This document shows, in pieces, positions 21,347-33,149 of a DNA stretch of 64,000 bases (positions are counted from its first letter, which is position 1; each line of letters opens with the position of its first letter). Origin of the DNA: Prostheceraeus crozeri (lineage: Eukaryota > Platyhelminthes > Polycladida > Euryleptidae). The notes under the pieces were generated by a model, which was not told the origin of the DNA, did no database searches, and saw only the letters and a program-made list of their open reading frames with translations. Position numbers and translations under genes: made by a program. The DNA lies in the NCBI GenBank assembly GCA_907163375.1, contig CAJQUW010013682.1:62001-126000 (forward strand). Direction: 5' to 3'.

Positions 21347-24024
21347 TAAAAAGCGATTTTGAGATAACTTAGACACATTTTTCAAATATGTCGATGCCTA
21401 TTTGTGTTATTGATAAATATTCCGTTTGATGATTTATTTACATGGTGTTGCTTTCCATGGAATATATTCTGCAGAAATAACAGATCGTTAATGGTTGATT
21501 TACGCCTCACTAAATGGCAAACTTACACATTTACGTGCTGTCAAAGCTGAGTGAAATAGTCTCAATAAACACTTCAGCCGCACACTCCACCATGGACAAA
21601 AACACCTAGAAAAAGTGTTAAATACTTATTTTCTTTCACGTGCAGCAAAAGCGACCTTATGAAATGTTATGTGTAATATCCTCGCTCAAACGCGCAGTGC
21701 TTCATTCCGTTATTAAATCCTGGTAGGTTCAATGCATTTTTAATCTTTAAGCGGGGTGTCCATGCCAGATTCATGGTTGCTCAAATGCTTTAAGAAAACT
21801 GCTAAGTTTTAAGGAATCATACTTTATTTTATGTAAGTCCTTAATTGTGGGAGTGTCGCTCACCACTCATACCACAAATATTCAATTGCAAGTTATAATT
21901 AGGCAACACTAATATTCTACCGCTTGGTAGAGGGTCGTAAATCAGTTCTTCGTGAACATTGGTGGATCGTGGGCCACAAAGCCGTCGGCTGTGGATCGAG
22001 TTTCGCTCAACCTTTTCCAACTGCATTATTTTTTAATGAAGAGTTCTATTAGTATACCTATTTTATGAACGAATGCTATTAGTTTATGAAGAGTTTCAAA
22101 ATGAAAAGAACTTATTATGACAGAGTTTATGAAGAGTTCGTCATTATTGAAATGCGAAAGAAAGAGAGTATTATTACATTCACATACTCAGAAAAAGCAA
22201 TGGTTCTAATACACACAGAAATGTGGCTTTATAATTCAACCGTGGTGATATACACGCATTCGCTTCCAAGAAACTGAATAAGTATGTGTGCCATGTTTCA
22301 CACAAAACTAAATCATAAGTCACTAAATGAAGTTACATAAATTACCATGATCATGACGCATCGAAAACAACTGAAGTTTAGTTTTCAAAGCTTGATGCCA
22401 AAATTCAAGGTTTTCAAGGTCGCGGACACCCTGCTAGCCCCATTAACCATACATATCGTCCATAGGCTAACACGAAAGTAATTGGCAATTGCTTTGTGAG
22501 TGATCTGGAGATTATTTAACCGCAGCATCACAGCACACACACACACAACTTTCCTAGCGTCTGTCCACTGTCTCATAGTATGAATTGCTGATGGACACAC
22601 TTCGACAATCTGAGACATTGTCGTCCTTGTCTTTAGTGGTCAGCGATAAGCACGCTGACTCAGCGGCCATCTTTCAAGCAATGTAATTTAATGCGAGCTA
22701 TATTCAGCACTCGACAATAGATTTTCACCTCTGTCGAATGAAAGTGAGTGAAATGAAATCGTAGTTTCCAGAAAAATATATCCAGGATTCCTATTATCAC
22801 AAATACTACAGATTGCACTGCAAGCGGTTGAGTCTCACTGACTCAGATCTTTCTAATAATTTTTAAGTTATATGGATCGTGCAGACGTGCACTGCTCATT
22901 CAAGAAACACGCAATCCGAAGCATTTTAATTTTTGTTGGACATACCGGAGTAACCGATTACTTTAGGGGAGAATTACTTCATAATATTGCATGCTGATCC
23001 ACAACTACAAGCCGCGCCTCATTCTTCCTTCCTTGATCGGCATTGCAGCATGTACGGATGAGGAAGAATGTCATAGCCACGCTACGTTTTATGTGTACTT
23101 AATGCACACTGAGTTTCAGAGTTCAGTCTTGGAAGCTGTACGATGTTGGGAATCGCAGCCAACTCCGAGACAGCATTGCCTAGTCGTTGCATCATCTCTA
23201 AATGAGAATATACTGCCCTTTATATGGGATTTCAGAGGTAAATAGTTAATTTTTAACAATTAGTTGTCATTCACTCTTCGAGAAGGTAGATAGTGCTACT
23301 AATCATGAAAATTCACTTAAACACACGATGTAGCACATGATTTAACATGATGTATGGCAACGCCTGAAGACTTCACGTTTGATACGAGATTTCATTGGTT
23401 TAATTGCCGATGGTTCAAACCATATTCTAGCACTTATAAACCACCCACCACCTCGTCGGTTGACTGTCAAGACGGGCTAAGGGAAGGATAACTCAGATCT
23501 GATTTTGAATATGTGGATGTTTTGCAAGATAGTGCCTCTTAAGGTGGCACTGAACTTACTTTGACACTAAAATGCTATTATGATATATGACCACAAGACA
23601 ATTTTCAGTAATATTTTGAGTTATTGCGCTCGGTCGAAGGCAACGTATCTCTCGGGAAAGAGAAAACGGCCATAATTGTATATATTTAGTTGATGACGTC
23701 ACGCCTATGTTCGGCTGCCGAAGTGAAGCGAAGGCGGCTCGTGTAGACCACGCTGAGTGCGACGTTCATTTTAGACGTAAACTTGCTCCTGGTCGCATGT
23801 ATTTATGCCTACTTGCTTCCCAATGCCTAAGTCCAGTCGCAATCACTTTACGGACCTATGACGGTAAGCCTGATGCCTCAAGTGTCCTCAATTCAACATA
23901 AGAATCAATTACGATTACTAATTTAACTTGCAATAGAAAATCACACAAATTGCGTGATTCAACTTAGATATGCGAAGATCAACCGTTAAAAGTTAAAATT
24001 GTGTTTTTGCCGCTAACGATGGAT
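21347..24024. other. unassigned; one possible transposase N-terminal fragment
   Basis: No host gene recognised. The minus frame 22385-22618 (MRQWTDARKV..., ITHKAIANYFRVSLWTI) looks like a helix-turn-helix of a mariner/Tc1-type transposase, but the support is weak. TTTATGAAGAG units repeat at 22034-22140. Confidence 0.3.
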
Positions 24025-25020
24025 TTAGAAACAAGATCGACAAATATTATTCAAATAAAGAATCTCCAACAGCCACTCTACGTGCATACGAGTATAAAAG
24101 AATGATGTCCTTGTACAATGATCCCTTTCCGCCTTCAGCAATCAGTCGACTAAACAGAAGTTCAGGAAAACATGTTATCCAGTTTCCTGGTAGACCTATA
24201 GTTAACGACCGTTCCTCTGCTATCGTCGATCACTAATCTTCCAGCTTCAGATCCATTTGATCAAGTTAGTTCTCGAAAAGTCGAGTGTGAAGCGAAACCG
24301 CCATCCCGCCATCCCTAAACGCATGGTCCTGAGTTGTTCATCAAATTGGGATGCATCCATTCCGAATATTCCGAATGCCAGCTATGAGTGATCAAGATCA
24401 AACGTCTGGACTTCGCCTAGTGGATATTGGAGAACGATGAAATTCTGCAAAACTTTCTTTGGTCTCATGAAGCATATTTTACCTTAGATGGACTCGTTAA
24501 GCGACACAACTGTGTGATATGAGCATGCGAATATCACAGGATGCAATTTGACAAGGAATCTCATCTCACCAAAACTTTGCGTTTAGATGGCGATTTCCTC
24601 CAACTTCAATCAAATTGCAAATTCTATGAATCGACTGTAGATCAAGACAATTACACCAACATGCTTCGTGATCACCTCAATTCTGAATTACAAAAGAAGC
24701 AGAGGATCAAGACAGTTGTATTTCAACATGATGGAGCTCCTCTCCTCATTTCTAGAAGATGGCACAAGACTTTCTATCGAGTGCTTGGTCGTAGCTACAG
24801 TCTTCCTTGGCCAACGCGGTCTCCAGATTTGTCCCCGTTAGACTACTATTTGTGGGGAACTTCTATGGCTCGCGTTTGTTATGTTTGTTCCGAGAAGCAT
24901 TATTGAATTGAAGGAAGAAATCTATGAGGAACCAGATGAGCTTCATTGTACCATTAGCCATTTGTTCTTCAGAACACAATGTGTTGTCGAAGATGATGGA
25001 GGATTGCTTGAACAGTCACT
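24025..25020 (+). pseudogene. Tc1/mariner-superfamily transposase pseudogene
   Basis: Fragments in order on the plus strand: KYYSNKESPTATLRAYE (about 24040, a DUF4817-like HTH region), then ENDEILQNFLWSHEAYFTLD (about 24430-24490, first catalytic Asp). The open frame 24541-24906 contains VVFQHDGAPL (second Asp) and WPTRSPDLSPLDYYLWG (third acidic position, here D). The reading frame is broken at least three times, so the copy is dead. No terminal inverted repeats or TA pair could be fixed by eye. Confidence 0.75.
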
Positions 25021-27180
25021 GTAAATTGAATATTATCAGTAAACTGTGCTTCTGACAAGCTTAATTGCGAGGATGAACTGTCCATTGGAATTCTCTCATA
25101 ATTGAATTATCAACGATATAAATTTTGAAATCTAAACAAACGCTAGTAAATCTAAAATTGTATAGAATACAACCAAAAAATCGTTGGAGAAAATAAATTG
25201 CAAGAAATATTGGTTTAGATCCAAAAAAGACGAGATTTTCACAATGAAGAAATCAGGACTTCATTTGAGATGACAAACTTCAAAAAAGTGAACATTAACT
25301 TTGACTCATAGACTTTCATCTTTGAGTTTGATTCTTCTACGACAAAGAAAGGTGTGGCAACACGCCATTCACAGGAAGGTCACCAACATGCAAGTGGGTT
25401 CCTCACTCATCAGCCATTGTAGGTGGAATTCAAACTTTGCACTGATTAAAAGATTGATCAAATGAATCAACGTCTCCAATGCATCGTTAGCATGTTAGAA
25501 GTAAGACACGAATAACAGATTTTCTGCATAACAGAAATGTTCATAGCATCTTCAAAGCCTATTATAATCGTGAAGATTTTAGATGGAAAAGGAGCTGTCT
25601 ATTAGTTAGTGGAAGCAAGCCTAAATAAGCCTACATTCAAACTGTGAGAGTCAATTGATTTTCCGGCTTAAAGTTTAGCAGAAGCATATGTTAGAGATAC
25701 TTTGACGAGCATTCCTGTAATTTGCATGTTATTACTACGCCTTGCTTATGACATTTCTCTCAAACCCGAGTTTGCTTTAATTCATTTTTTGCTTGATAGG
25801 CCTTCTGGTAGGCCTACATCGGACATCCTTAGAATTGTCAAAATTATGGGTCCATTATCATTCCAAACAAATGAACGAAATGAAATCACCGCCTGATTTT
25901 TTTCGAGAATGGTTCAGGTAGAATGTTGGCAATTCACCTTCCCTTGCTCGACTAGGTTGCTTTATGTCCATCAAAGAGAATGTTATGTCAAGATGGGAAT
26001 TCAATCCTATTCCATTGTTGGATCTTCCTTGCCAAGTCCTATCATGTAGCCGTTATCTGCGCGATCTTAGTACTTTTCCCAAAGGTGCAAGATTCAAGAT
26101 TATGATTCCTCATCGAGATGGCTTGCCTGGGATCTTTTGCACTCACTAAAACCAAGGGTGACCAAAGATGGCATTCACGTTTTGCATCACGTTTTATTCA
26201 CATTTTTTGCTTATCGCAATTTGTTTTATTCATCTTCCGAGCATTATCTTGCAAATGTCCATATATCTAGCATATCGGAGTGTGAATGTACCGCTAATTT
26301 TACTTTGTGAACATTTTTTAAATTATTGTTATCGCATATTTCAGTCAAGTTATTGCAAGCCATTCTGATAGCACAGACTAAACCTACATGAAACTACACA
26401 CATCTGCCCATACGCAGGATCTCCTGTGTGTTGCTAAATCAACCTCGAGTCCATCCTGTGACTGGAGACCTTTTCACCTATCCCTCCAATTTGAAAGCAT
26501 ATTTTAAAATATTGAAGCTACACTAATGAATATGTAGGAGTAATTTTTCCTTGTATTTTTAGATAAAATACTGATATTTCTACCATTATAGAATTATTCT
26601 GGGATGTGACAACATATAAATTGGGCTGCAAAATATCAGAAAGCCTTTAATTTGTCGTATCACCACCTAAAACTATCATAAGTTCCTAGAGTAAAAATTT
26701 AGAAGGCATCCTTACGCAGGAAATCCTGCGTGGGGCGTAAATGGATGAAAGAGGAAACGTTACGCAACCCGGGTTCATCGCTCGTGCATTAACTAAAACA
26801 TAACGTTGTTGATAGCAAGAAGCATCAGAAGTGCGAAAGTAAAGGATGAGGCCAGTATAAAATTGATCTAATAATAATAATAAATCATAGATTCTTACTT
26901 TAACGGTCTGGGTACTTTTTGACACTAATATAATAAAATAAGCAATCTGCATATTGGCATACAGAAACAGCAATCAGCCACTGAATGCTACGTGCTACTG
27001 GCAAATGCCTCAATAGCTGTCACCAGGTGGAAGAGGTTCATATATCACATGGTGCGACCTTGAAATGGCCGGCACATGGCTCATTTGCTGCTACAGGTAG
27101 TAGAGTTAGCACGGAAATAATATGTAATTGAGGAAAACAATTCAAAAGACATTTCAAAATGTTGAGGAAGTAAAGCTTAC
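25021..27180. other. unassigned; likely intron of the TRIM-NHL gene
   Basis: Lies downstream (minus sense) of a splice donor at 27175-27180, so it is probably intronic. No NHL-coding exon, terminal repeat or RNA gene was recognised. A frame at 26686-26973 (minus) has no domain. Confidence 0.35.
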
Positions 27181-27801
27181 CTGTATTCGGCCGTTCGCAC
27201 GATCAGATATGACCAAGTAACCTTGATCGTCAGACGCTATACCCCATGGTCGGTTGAAGTGACCAGGTAAATTGCTGGGTTCTCCACTGCCAATCACATG
27301 AATGGGAATTGCCGATGCCAATCTTCGATAGTCTCTACTCTCCTCCACGCGCCATCGCATTGGCGTATTCGGTAAATCTTGGCCTCGCAAACGACAGTGA
27401 ACCAATAACTCGCAAGCTCGGCGTGGACTCTGTAGACTGACAGCGTAGTGGCCCACGGTGGGATATGCTTGAACACTAGCCGGTACGACTTCACGAGTGG
27501 GGCGGCCTCGACTAAGAACTACCGCCCATGCCTGCATCTCACCTAGACCTCCGGAACCATCAGGATTGTGCCTAGTAGAATTGCGTAATTCTACCGGGTT
27601 ATGGAGATGATCGCGAAGCTGCACGTGAAAGGCAAAGAGCTTACCGGTGAATACCAAAGCATCACGCGGACAGATAACGTTGCAGTGAGGCACATAAGCA
27701 GAAGTGGATAACCGAGAATTGGTCAGTAGTGCTGTCACTGGATCAGAATGGTTACTGTCCGCCGGAGGGGGTATGAACTCAACAGCTGCGTCTTCCCACA
27801 C
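27181..27801 (-). CDS. TRIM-NHL (TRIM71/LIN-41/Wech-like) internal exon: filamin + first NHL repeat
   Basis: An exon of 207 codons with a clear acceptor (TTTTGCTGTTACAG before GTGTGGG) and donor (ACAG then GTAAGC), both phase 0. Residues about 50-160 form a filamin/ABP280-type Ig domain: ALVFTGKLFAFHVQLRDHLH, PTVGHYAVSLQSPRRACELL and RGQDLPNTPMRW (the Gx(Y)xVS and G..I.GSPF-like ends). The last 35 residues, GHFNRPWGIASDDQGYLVIS then DRANGRIQ, are the first NHL beta-propeller blade. Filamin followed by NHL is the order in TRIM71, TRIM2/3 and relatives; the blade wording (RPWG...SDR.N.RIQ) is closest to LIN-41/Wech. These proteins repress target mRNAs, with the NHL propeller binding RNA hairpins. 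The other propeller blades are not visible downstream in the window. Confidence 0.88.
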
Positions 27802-28009
27802 CTGTAACAGCAAAAGGAAGTCCATGCAACTTACTTCCTCTCATGCAGAGAGATGCATGCTAGTTATTATAGATCCGTGAATTAAACCACACTAGCGCTT
27901 ACACCTATGTTGACTTTATTACATTAATCTGAGATTTTACAATTTAAGTATAAATTAGTTGCGCCTTTCTTTCATCCGTGTCCCACCCTAGGCATAAACC
28001 CATACTACA

Positions 28010-28198
28010 CATTAAGTATAGGTTGGAGCATACTTAACACGATTGCAACTATCACCAGGTTAAGCTTGGTAATCTCTAGCGGGAGCGGTGGTGCATCCCG
28101 AGACGGACAGACTCGAACCTTAAATCTTCTGCACCTCAATCCCGAAGCGCGGCCTCCAACCAACTGAGCTATACTACCACTTGTAAAATGCAGCAATC
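28010..28198 (-). mobile_element. tRNA-derived SINE in the TRIM-NHL intron
   Basis: On the minus strand: AGTATAGCTCAGTTGGTTGG (A box) and, about 44 bases on, GGTTCGAGTCTGTC (B box), giving a complete RNA polymerase III promoter. Then an unrelated body continues to about 28010. The tRNA-like part lacks matching acceptor-stem ends, so I call it a SINE head rather than a functional tRNA gene. A run of A on the plus strand (T on the SINE strand) sits at its 5' side, an odd place for a retroposon tail. Confidence 0.7.
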
Positions 28199-29757
28199 AA
28201 AAAAAAAAAAAAAAAAACACGCAGGTCATGTATTTCTAATTGAAAGTGAATTAGTGATTAGAATGACAAGTCTGACGACTTACAGACTAAATACTTGTAA
28301 CCATTCCTGGAAAGTACCTGTAAGCTTGATTTCCACTTGATTATAATCAAAAAGTATTCAAATCAATGGTTAAGTCACTTTACAACTCCATCGGTTACAA
28401 GCGTATAATGTGCAACTGAACTTTTTAACATACATTTAAGGAAAGTAACTGCAGTCAATTTATAAGGAAAGCAAAGTAATATATAGGGAAAAAAATAAGT
28501 ATATATAGAGTAAAAATTAAGTAAAAAAATAAAGTAGATATAAGGAAAGTAACTGTAGGCATTTTATAGGATGTCATAACAATATCTTCAATATACCGCA
28601 TTAAAATTTAGGTTTTACAAAAATATTGCCGAACATTCTTCCTATTAGTAGCAGAATATAACAATCTTTAAGCAGCATATTGCATTTGTGTAAAAAGATG
28701 ATAATGATTAACCACTGCTTTACTAAAATTGCTACAAATTCTGGACTACAATGCGAAGGAAGAATACAAAATTTACAGCACACATCAGTTTACAAAAATG
28801 TCAAAATGTCCATTTTATCAGTTCGTTTCATAGATTTCATTAGGTTTACTGACACTAAAAGTACAAACTAACGTTCTGGAGCCATTTTGATTAATTCTAT
28901 GAACCCTAGCCTCAAAACGAAAGAAGAATATAAAACACACCAAATATTTTTGTTTTCTTGCATGTATAAACCCAATTTGCCACAACATTATACACAAAGT
29001 TAGCGAAAAAATCACTGTCCTACCAGTAAATCAACGATTCGATTCCAACTTAAATAACATCGAAAGTAAAGTATATCTCAGCAATAATTGTATGAAATGA
29101 TTCTGTTCTCAATCAATTTTTTCTGTGATCAAGATTGAAAAAGTGCAAAAATTTTCGTCAAAAAAGTTGGGACAACATTATGAATCTTTTATCTTCTGAC
29201 TTAGTTTGGCGGCCAGAACCTCAAATTTTTGGTGTGATTTGCATGAGGACACTCCAATACACGATGAACACATTGGCGACTGCTCACCTTAAAAAATTTG
29301 GGAGAACCACATGATATTTTCTTCGGTGAACATTTTGCAATCGGATCCAAAAAATCGAACATTCCGATTTAAAAATGGCTATACTTTTAAGATTTGATCT
29401 GTTGTATTAATTCGGATGCATGGTATTATGTGATTAACTACTATCTGCAATCACATGCATATCAAAATAGTTATCACTGATATTTCTAGCAATGTCGAGT
29501 AAATCAAATCTAAGATATGCCTACATGTCACGCTCTGTTTATGCTTTTGAAATTTGCAATACTCTGGGGGCATCATAGGCTACTTTCACAGCTGTACATA
29601 AAATTTACATCAATATAATATGCATTGTGTAACTTAATAAGATTCTATGTCACAAAGTGTGAATGCAGCATCACACGTTATGATATGCCTTCTGGTACTG
29701 TAGGCCCACTCACTGAAACTTATTGTTGAAAATAAGGGATTGCTCATATTCATGATT

Positions 29758-29822
29758 GGTTTAGAGGAAATCCCCGAGCCTGATGTTTTTTTTACATAAG
29801 GCTCAGGGATTTCCTCCAAAAC
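29758..29822 (-). ncRNA. intronic hairpin, miRNA-precursor-like or tiny MITE
   Basis: Arms 29764-29786 and 29794-29816 pair over 23 positions with one mismatch and one G-U on the minus strand, closed by a 7-base A loop, and extend a further 3-4 pairs outward. Pairing is better on the minus strand, which is the sense strand of the surrounding TRIM-NHL gene. The 5' arm contains UCCCUGAG, the seed word of the lin-4/miR-125 family, though the rest of the arm does not match. A TCACTGAAACTTAT direct repeat (29710-29723, 29825-29838) brackets it, which fits a small inserted element equally well. Confidence 0.45.
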
Positions 29823-30534
29823 AATCACTGAAACTTATGAAAATCGAAATGTAATGATACAACAGTCGAAACGATTATCAATACTACAGAATCTGTGAGT
29901 ACACGATGTAGATCTACTAGCAATTGTGCGATTTTAGTAGGCCTATCCTATCAAGCATTTACGCATGATGATTTGTTTATTTCGTTTACTTTCAACTTGC
30001 GTCCTATATTACAGCAAGTATTGTCAAAAATTACATGGTCGCTTCATACAAGTCGTTCCATAAATTGATGTCACTATAACTACCGTCAAGGTGGTGTCTT
30101 TAAGTCAAATTAAATGATTTTCAGAGCTTTCGAGAATTTGTTACCGAATAAAATTCACATCACGTCAATTTTTTTCAAAAGTCATAACAAATAACGGCTG
30201 TGTTATTGCTGGTGCGAGTGCCCCAGTTCCTAAATCTTATGAGGGTACACGGTACATCAAGGCATTTGGGTAGGTGGCTGATCGAAAAAACGAAAATGGA
30301 GTTTTCGCTAAATTGAGTTTATCTATGTAAGATGTTACGACGTAGGTTTATGGCTACAGATGTTATCAATACGCACACTGACATTTATTCATACCTACAT
30401 GTGAATAGCTGATATAGCTGACACATCGAATATTTTGGAAATCTAAATAAATCAAATTGTGTTGATAATGTAAACAACAATTAGCTTTCCTTAATTGGTA
30501 CATAACTTTATAAAATCACCGGAATTGAACTCAC

Positions 30535-31861
30535 CTGAAAGGTGCCTGGTCCGTCAGATCTTTCAGCCTCTGCTTCTGCCGTAGGTCCTTCGCCATGTCT
30601 TCTCCGCAATTCTGCCTCCTGAGCTCGAAGGTTTTCTAAACGAAGATTTAGTGCAGAATCCAGCAACTGCAACATTTTCTCCTCTTGTGCACCGATCTGG
30701 CGTCGCAGTCTGTCGAAAAATGCTCTTACATTTTCCGCCTCCTGACTATGTCTTTGCCCAACCTCACGTCGAACGGCATTTATGCTTGCGAGGCGAGACT
30801 GCAACCGCAAACGTGATTCTCTGCTCTCTCGAGGCCCGTCAGCCATGCCCACCGCGCCAAGACCTACTCCAGCATCTGCACATGGCTGGTGTTCGCGTCG
30901 GTAACACGGTTCACACACAAGGATGTCACATGCGTCACAAAAATGCGTGGGCCTAGCATGTGGATGCCCACATAATGGCAGCGGTCGCGGCAAGCGCAAC
31001 AGACCTCGTGTCTGAGGGCGACTTACATGAACAGGCCCACCCACTGTCTTGCTCATTGCTGAAGACAATGCCAAGTTCAGTTGCTGCTCATCAATGTTCG
31101 TAACTTCACGGCAGGATTGACATCGACCAAGTCGCTCGTGACAACCCTGACATACAGGTTTCCGACATCCCTGGCATCCCAACGGTTCTCCGATGAGCTC
31201 CACGGGTAGACCACAAGATGCACATGCCTGAGCGGTACCCCATAAATCATGGGCGGGCCCTTGTGGCTTTCCAGAATCATTGTCCCACAACGAAGACGAC
31301 GAAGGGGGCCACCACAGCTCCGCCTCCATTGAGTTTGGTGATCCGCTATCTTGCTTCGGACGCACTTGAGATCCGGGTGCTGCCCATGGATTGGCAGTTG
31401 CTCCTGCAGGAGGACTTCCACCGTTGACTAGTGACCCACCCTGTCGCGCATCTTTGTCTCCGCCTAGAAGTGAAACGGCGGCGTCAGACACCAAACCGTT
31501 GGATGGAGAACTGAGAGGACTAGCCATTCCTAGTAAGTCAAAATCCACTTGAGGAAACGAAGGCATGTGGCGCAGGGCATAACATTGACGACAACATCTC
31601 TGTCCTCCTGATCCAAAAACCAAGTTTTGTGCTGGATGTTCTTGATGGCATTTCATGCACTTTAAGCGCGACATTGTGGCAGATGGCTTGCCGACACGAC
31701 CGTTCTGTGGAAAGTCGCGCAGAAGACTGTTGTTGGGTCGCTCCCAGCGACGCACTGCCTGACATGCCTCACAACGTTCACTCGCCGGCATGCACATGCG
31801 ACAGCGGAAGCAGGACTCGCAGAGCGCGCATCCACAGATGCTGCAGCCCATGCTTCTCGCA
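30535..31861 (-). CDS. TRIM-NHL (TRIM71/LIN-41/Wech-like) 5' coding exon: Cys-rich fingers, B-box, coiled coil
   Basis: Acceptor TTTTCTTTGCAG precedes 31861 and donor GTGAGT follows 30535. The first in-frame Met is at 31851 (MGCSICGC...), so either translation starts here after a non-coding 5' exon or an upstream exon adds the N-terminus. From that Met: a dense Cys cluster CSICGCALCESCFRCRMC...CEAC, a second pair CMKCHQEH...CCRQC, a low-complexity Ser/Pro/Gly linker, then CASCGLPVELIGEPLGCQGC...CQGC...CQSC (B-box1/RING-like) and PLCGHPHARPTHFCDACDIL...CEPCYRREH (B-box2). After it comes a Leu/Arg/Glu coiled coil (RLQSRLASINAVRREVGQ, QIGAQEEKMLQLLDSALNL). It joins in phase 0 to the filamin/NHL exon. 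It is markedly GC-richer than its surroundings. A canonical RING is not evident. Confidence 0.85.
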
Positions 31862-32209
31862 CTGCAAAGAAAATTGGAAGCATTATTCGAATGCCGAAAG
31901 ACCATGTAAACACTGCAGTATTTGCTAGGTTGTTAGTAGGATTGTCAATAATGAAGCATGCAATTAAAGAAAACACGTCAACCAAACTCTTTAGAAAAGC
32001 TTTCTCATTGTATCACGTTTTCTGCATCTCACTTTCAGGAAAGTCATTCGTATGAGGCAAGATAACATTCGAGATTTTATTGAGTGCGTTGACTTCTTAA
32101 GCTTGCGATGTCGGAACAGTCTCATCCAACGTAATATTGCAATGGAACTTTCTGTCCTACTATAAGTGCTTGCATCTACGCTGGCTTGGAAGACAAAGCT
32201 TGTTTTTTG
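31862..32209. other. upstream intron or 5' flank of the TRIM-NHL gene
   Basis: A splice acceptor at 31862-31864 shows transcription starts further upstream (higher coordinates). No upstream exon or promoter could be identified by eye. Confidence 0.4.
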
Positions 32210-32217
32210 GTTTCTAC

Positions 32218-32894
32218 CAGGGCTGCGGAAGCGATTGATTTTTATTCGCTTCCGCTTCCAATCATTGGAGACCGGACATGGGTTACACACTTCCCTATTT
32301 CGAGCCCCCTTTTCTTCATTTTCCACTTTTTAACGAGTTATAGGTTCTGACATTAACACTTCGCAGTCTTCACGAACTTTTTGTCGTAAGCCCTAACTGA
32401 CTTATATGCGTTTTTTTGACTTGCCAAAAAGTCAAATATTTCCCAAATTAACTGGAACTTTTACCTTTGGGAAATTGTGAAATAAAAAAATCATATTTTC
32501 CCAACACGTGTGCAGTAAAAAAAATATATTAAACGACGAAGTGTTTGAGAATGCTATCATGGAATTGCTTCAAGACACACCAATCGTAAAATTGTCATTG
32601 ATAAGATGATACTGAGGTTTTCTGATTTCGAATGCCAGTATTTTGAGATCATACACTTTCGTTTTCATCATAATGAGAAAATTAGAAATAAAGTTCTACA
32701 TTTAGTAATACAGGTGCCAATTTGTTATTAGGTGTAATAGGGTAGGCACTAAATATGACAACTATTACTTAACTCATATCTAGACTTCAGGTCAAAAGTT
32801 AGAAGAGCCTCACTTCGCCCTGACACGAGAATTGTGTCAATCATTAGTATCATGATACTTTCGGAAGCGGAAGCGATCCGCTCCCACACCCCTG
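32218..32894. mobile_element. non-autonomous hAT (677 bp, 8-bp target duplication)
   Basis: Ends are CAGGGCTGCGGAAGCG (left) and ...GGAGCGG-type wording closing in CACACCCCTG (right). GTTTCTAC is duplicated exactly at 32210-32217 and 32895-32902. GGAAGCG/CGCTTCC words are repeated just inside both ends (32225-32260 and 32864-32882), probably transposase sites. No transposase frame. It sits upstream of the TRIM-NHL coding exon, possibly in its 5' intron. Confidence 0.85.
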
Positions 32895-33149
32895 GTTTCT
32901 ACTGAGTGAATTGCATTCTCCCATGTACAAGCCATACACGATATCATTATATAAACCTCAAAAACGAATTAGTATCGAGTGATAAATATGCATCAGGGTG
33001 ATTTGATCGTTCTATCCATTTCTGAAGACTTTAACTAGGCAAATAATGAAGAATACAGAGCGATGATTACCTGGGTAAGCCCACTATGGTTTCTGATATC
33101 CCAAAATCAGCATATAAAAAAATCTGGTTATGTAATCAAGGAACATCAA

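Larger units (their letters stand above)
27802..30534 (-). other. intron of the TRIM-NHL gene
   Basis: Joins the two coding exons with GT-AG ends (donor GTGAGT at 30529-30534, acceptor CAG at 27802-27804), both phase 0. It contains a tRNA-type SINE (about 28010-28200), an A-tract (28199-28217), AT-rich simple sequence around 28440-28560 and a strong hairpin at 29758-29822. Confidence 0.8.

Noticed and set aside
24025-25020. Active mariner transposon
   Set aside because: Several stops and frameshifts and no identifiable terminal inverted repeats.
27085-27110. let-7-like word (CAGGTAGTAGAGTT) near the TRIM-NHL exon
   Set aside because: The match breaks after ten bases and there is no hairpin around it.
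28100-28175. Functional tRNA gene on the minus strand
   Set aside because: A and B boxes are present but acceptor-stem ends do not pair and the sequence runs on into a non-tRNA body, as in a SINE.
30651-31928. Plus-strand and other-frame open frames overlapping the TRIM-NHL exon
   Set aside because: Shadows caused by the high GC content of the true minus-strand exon.
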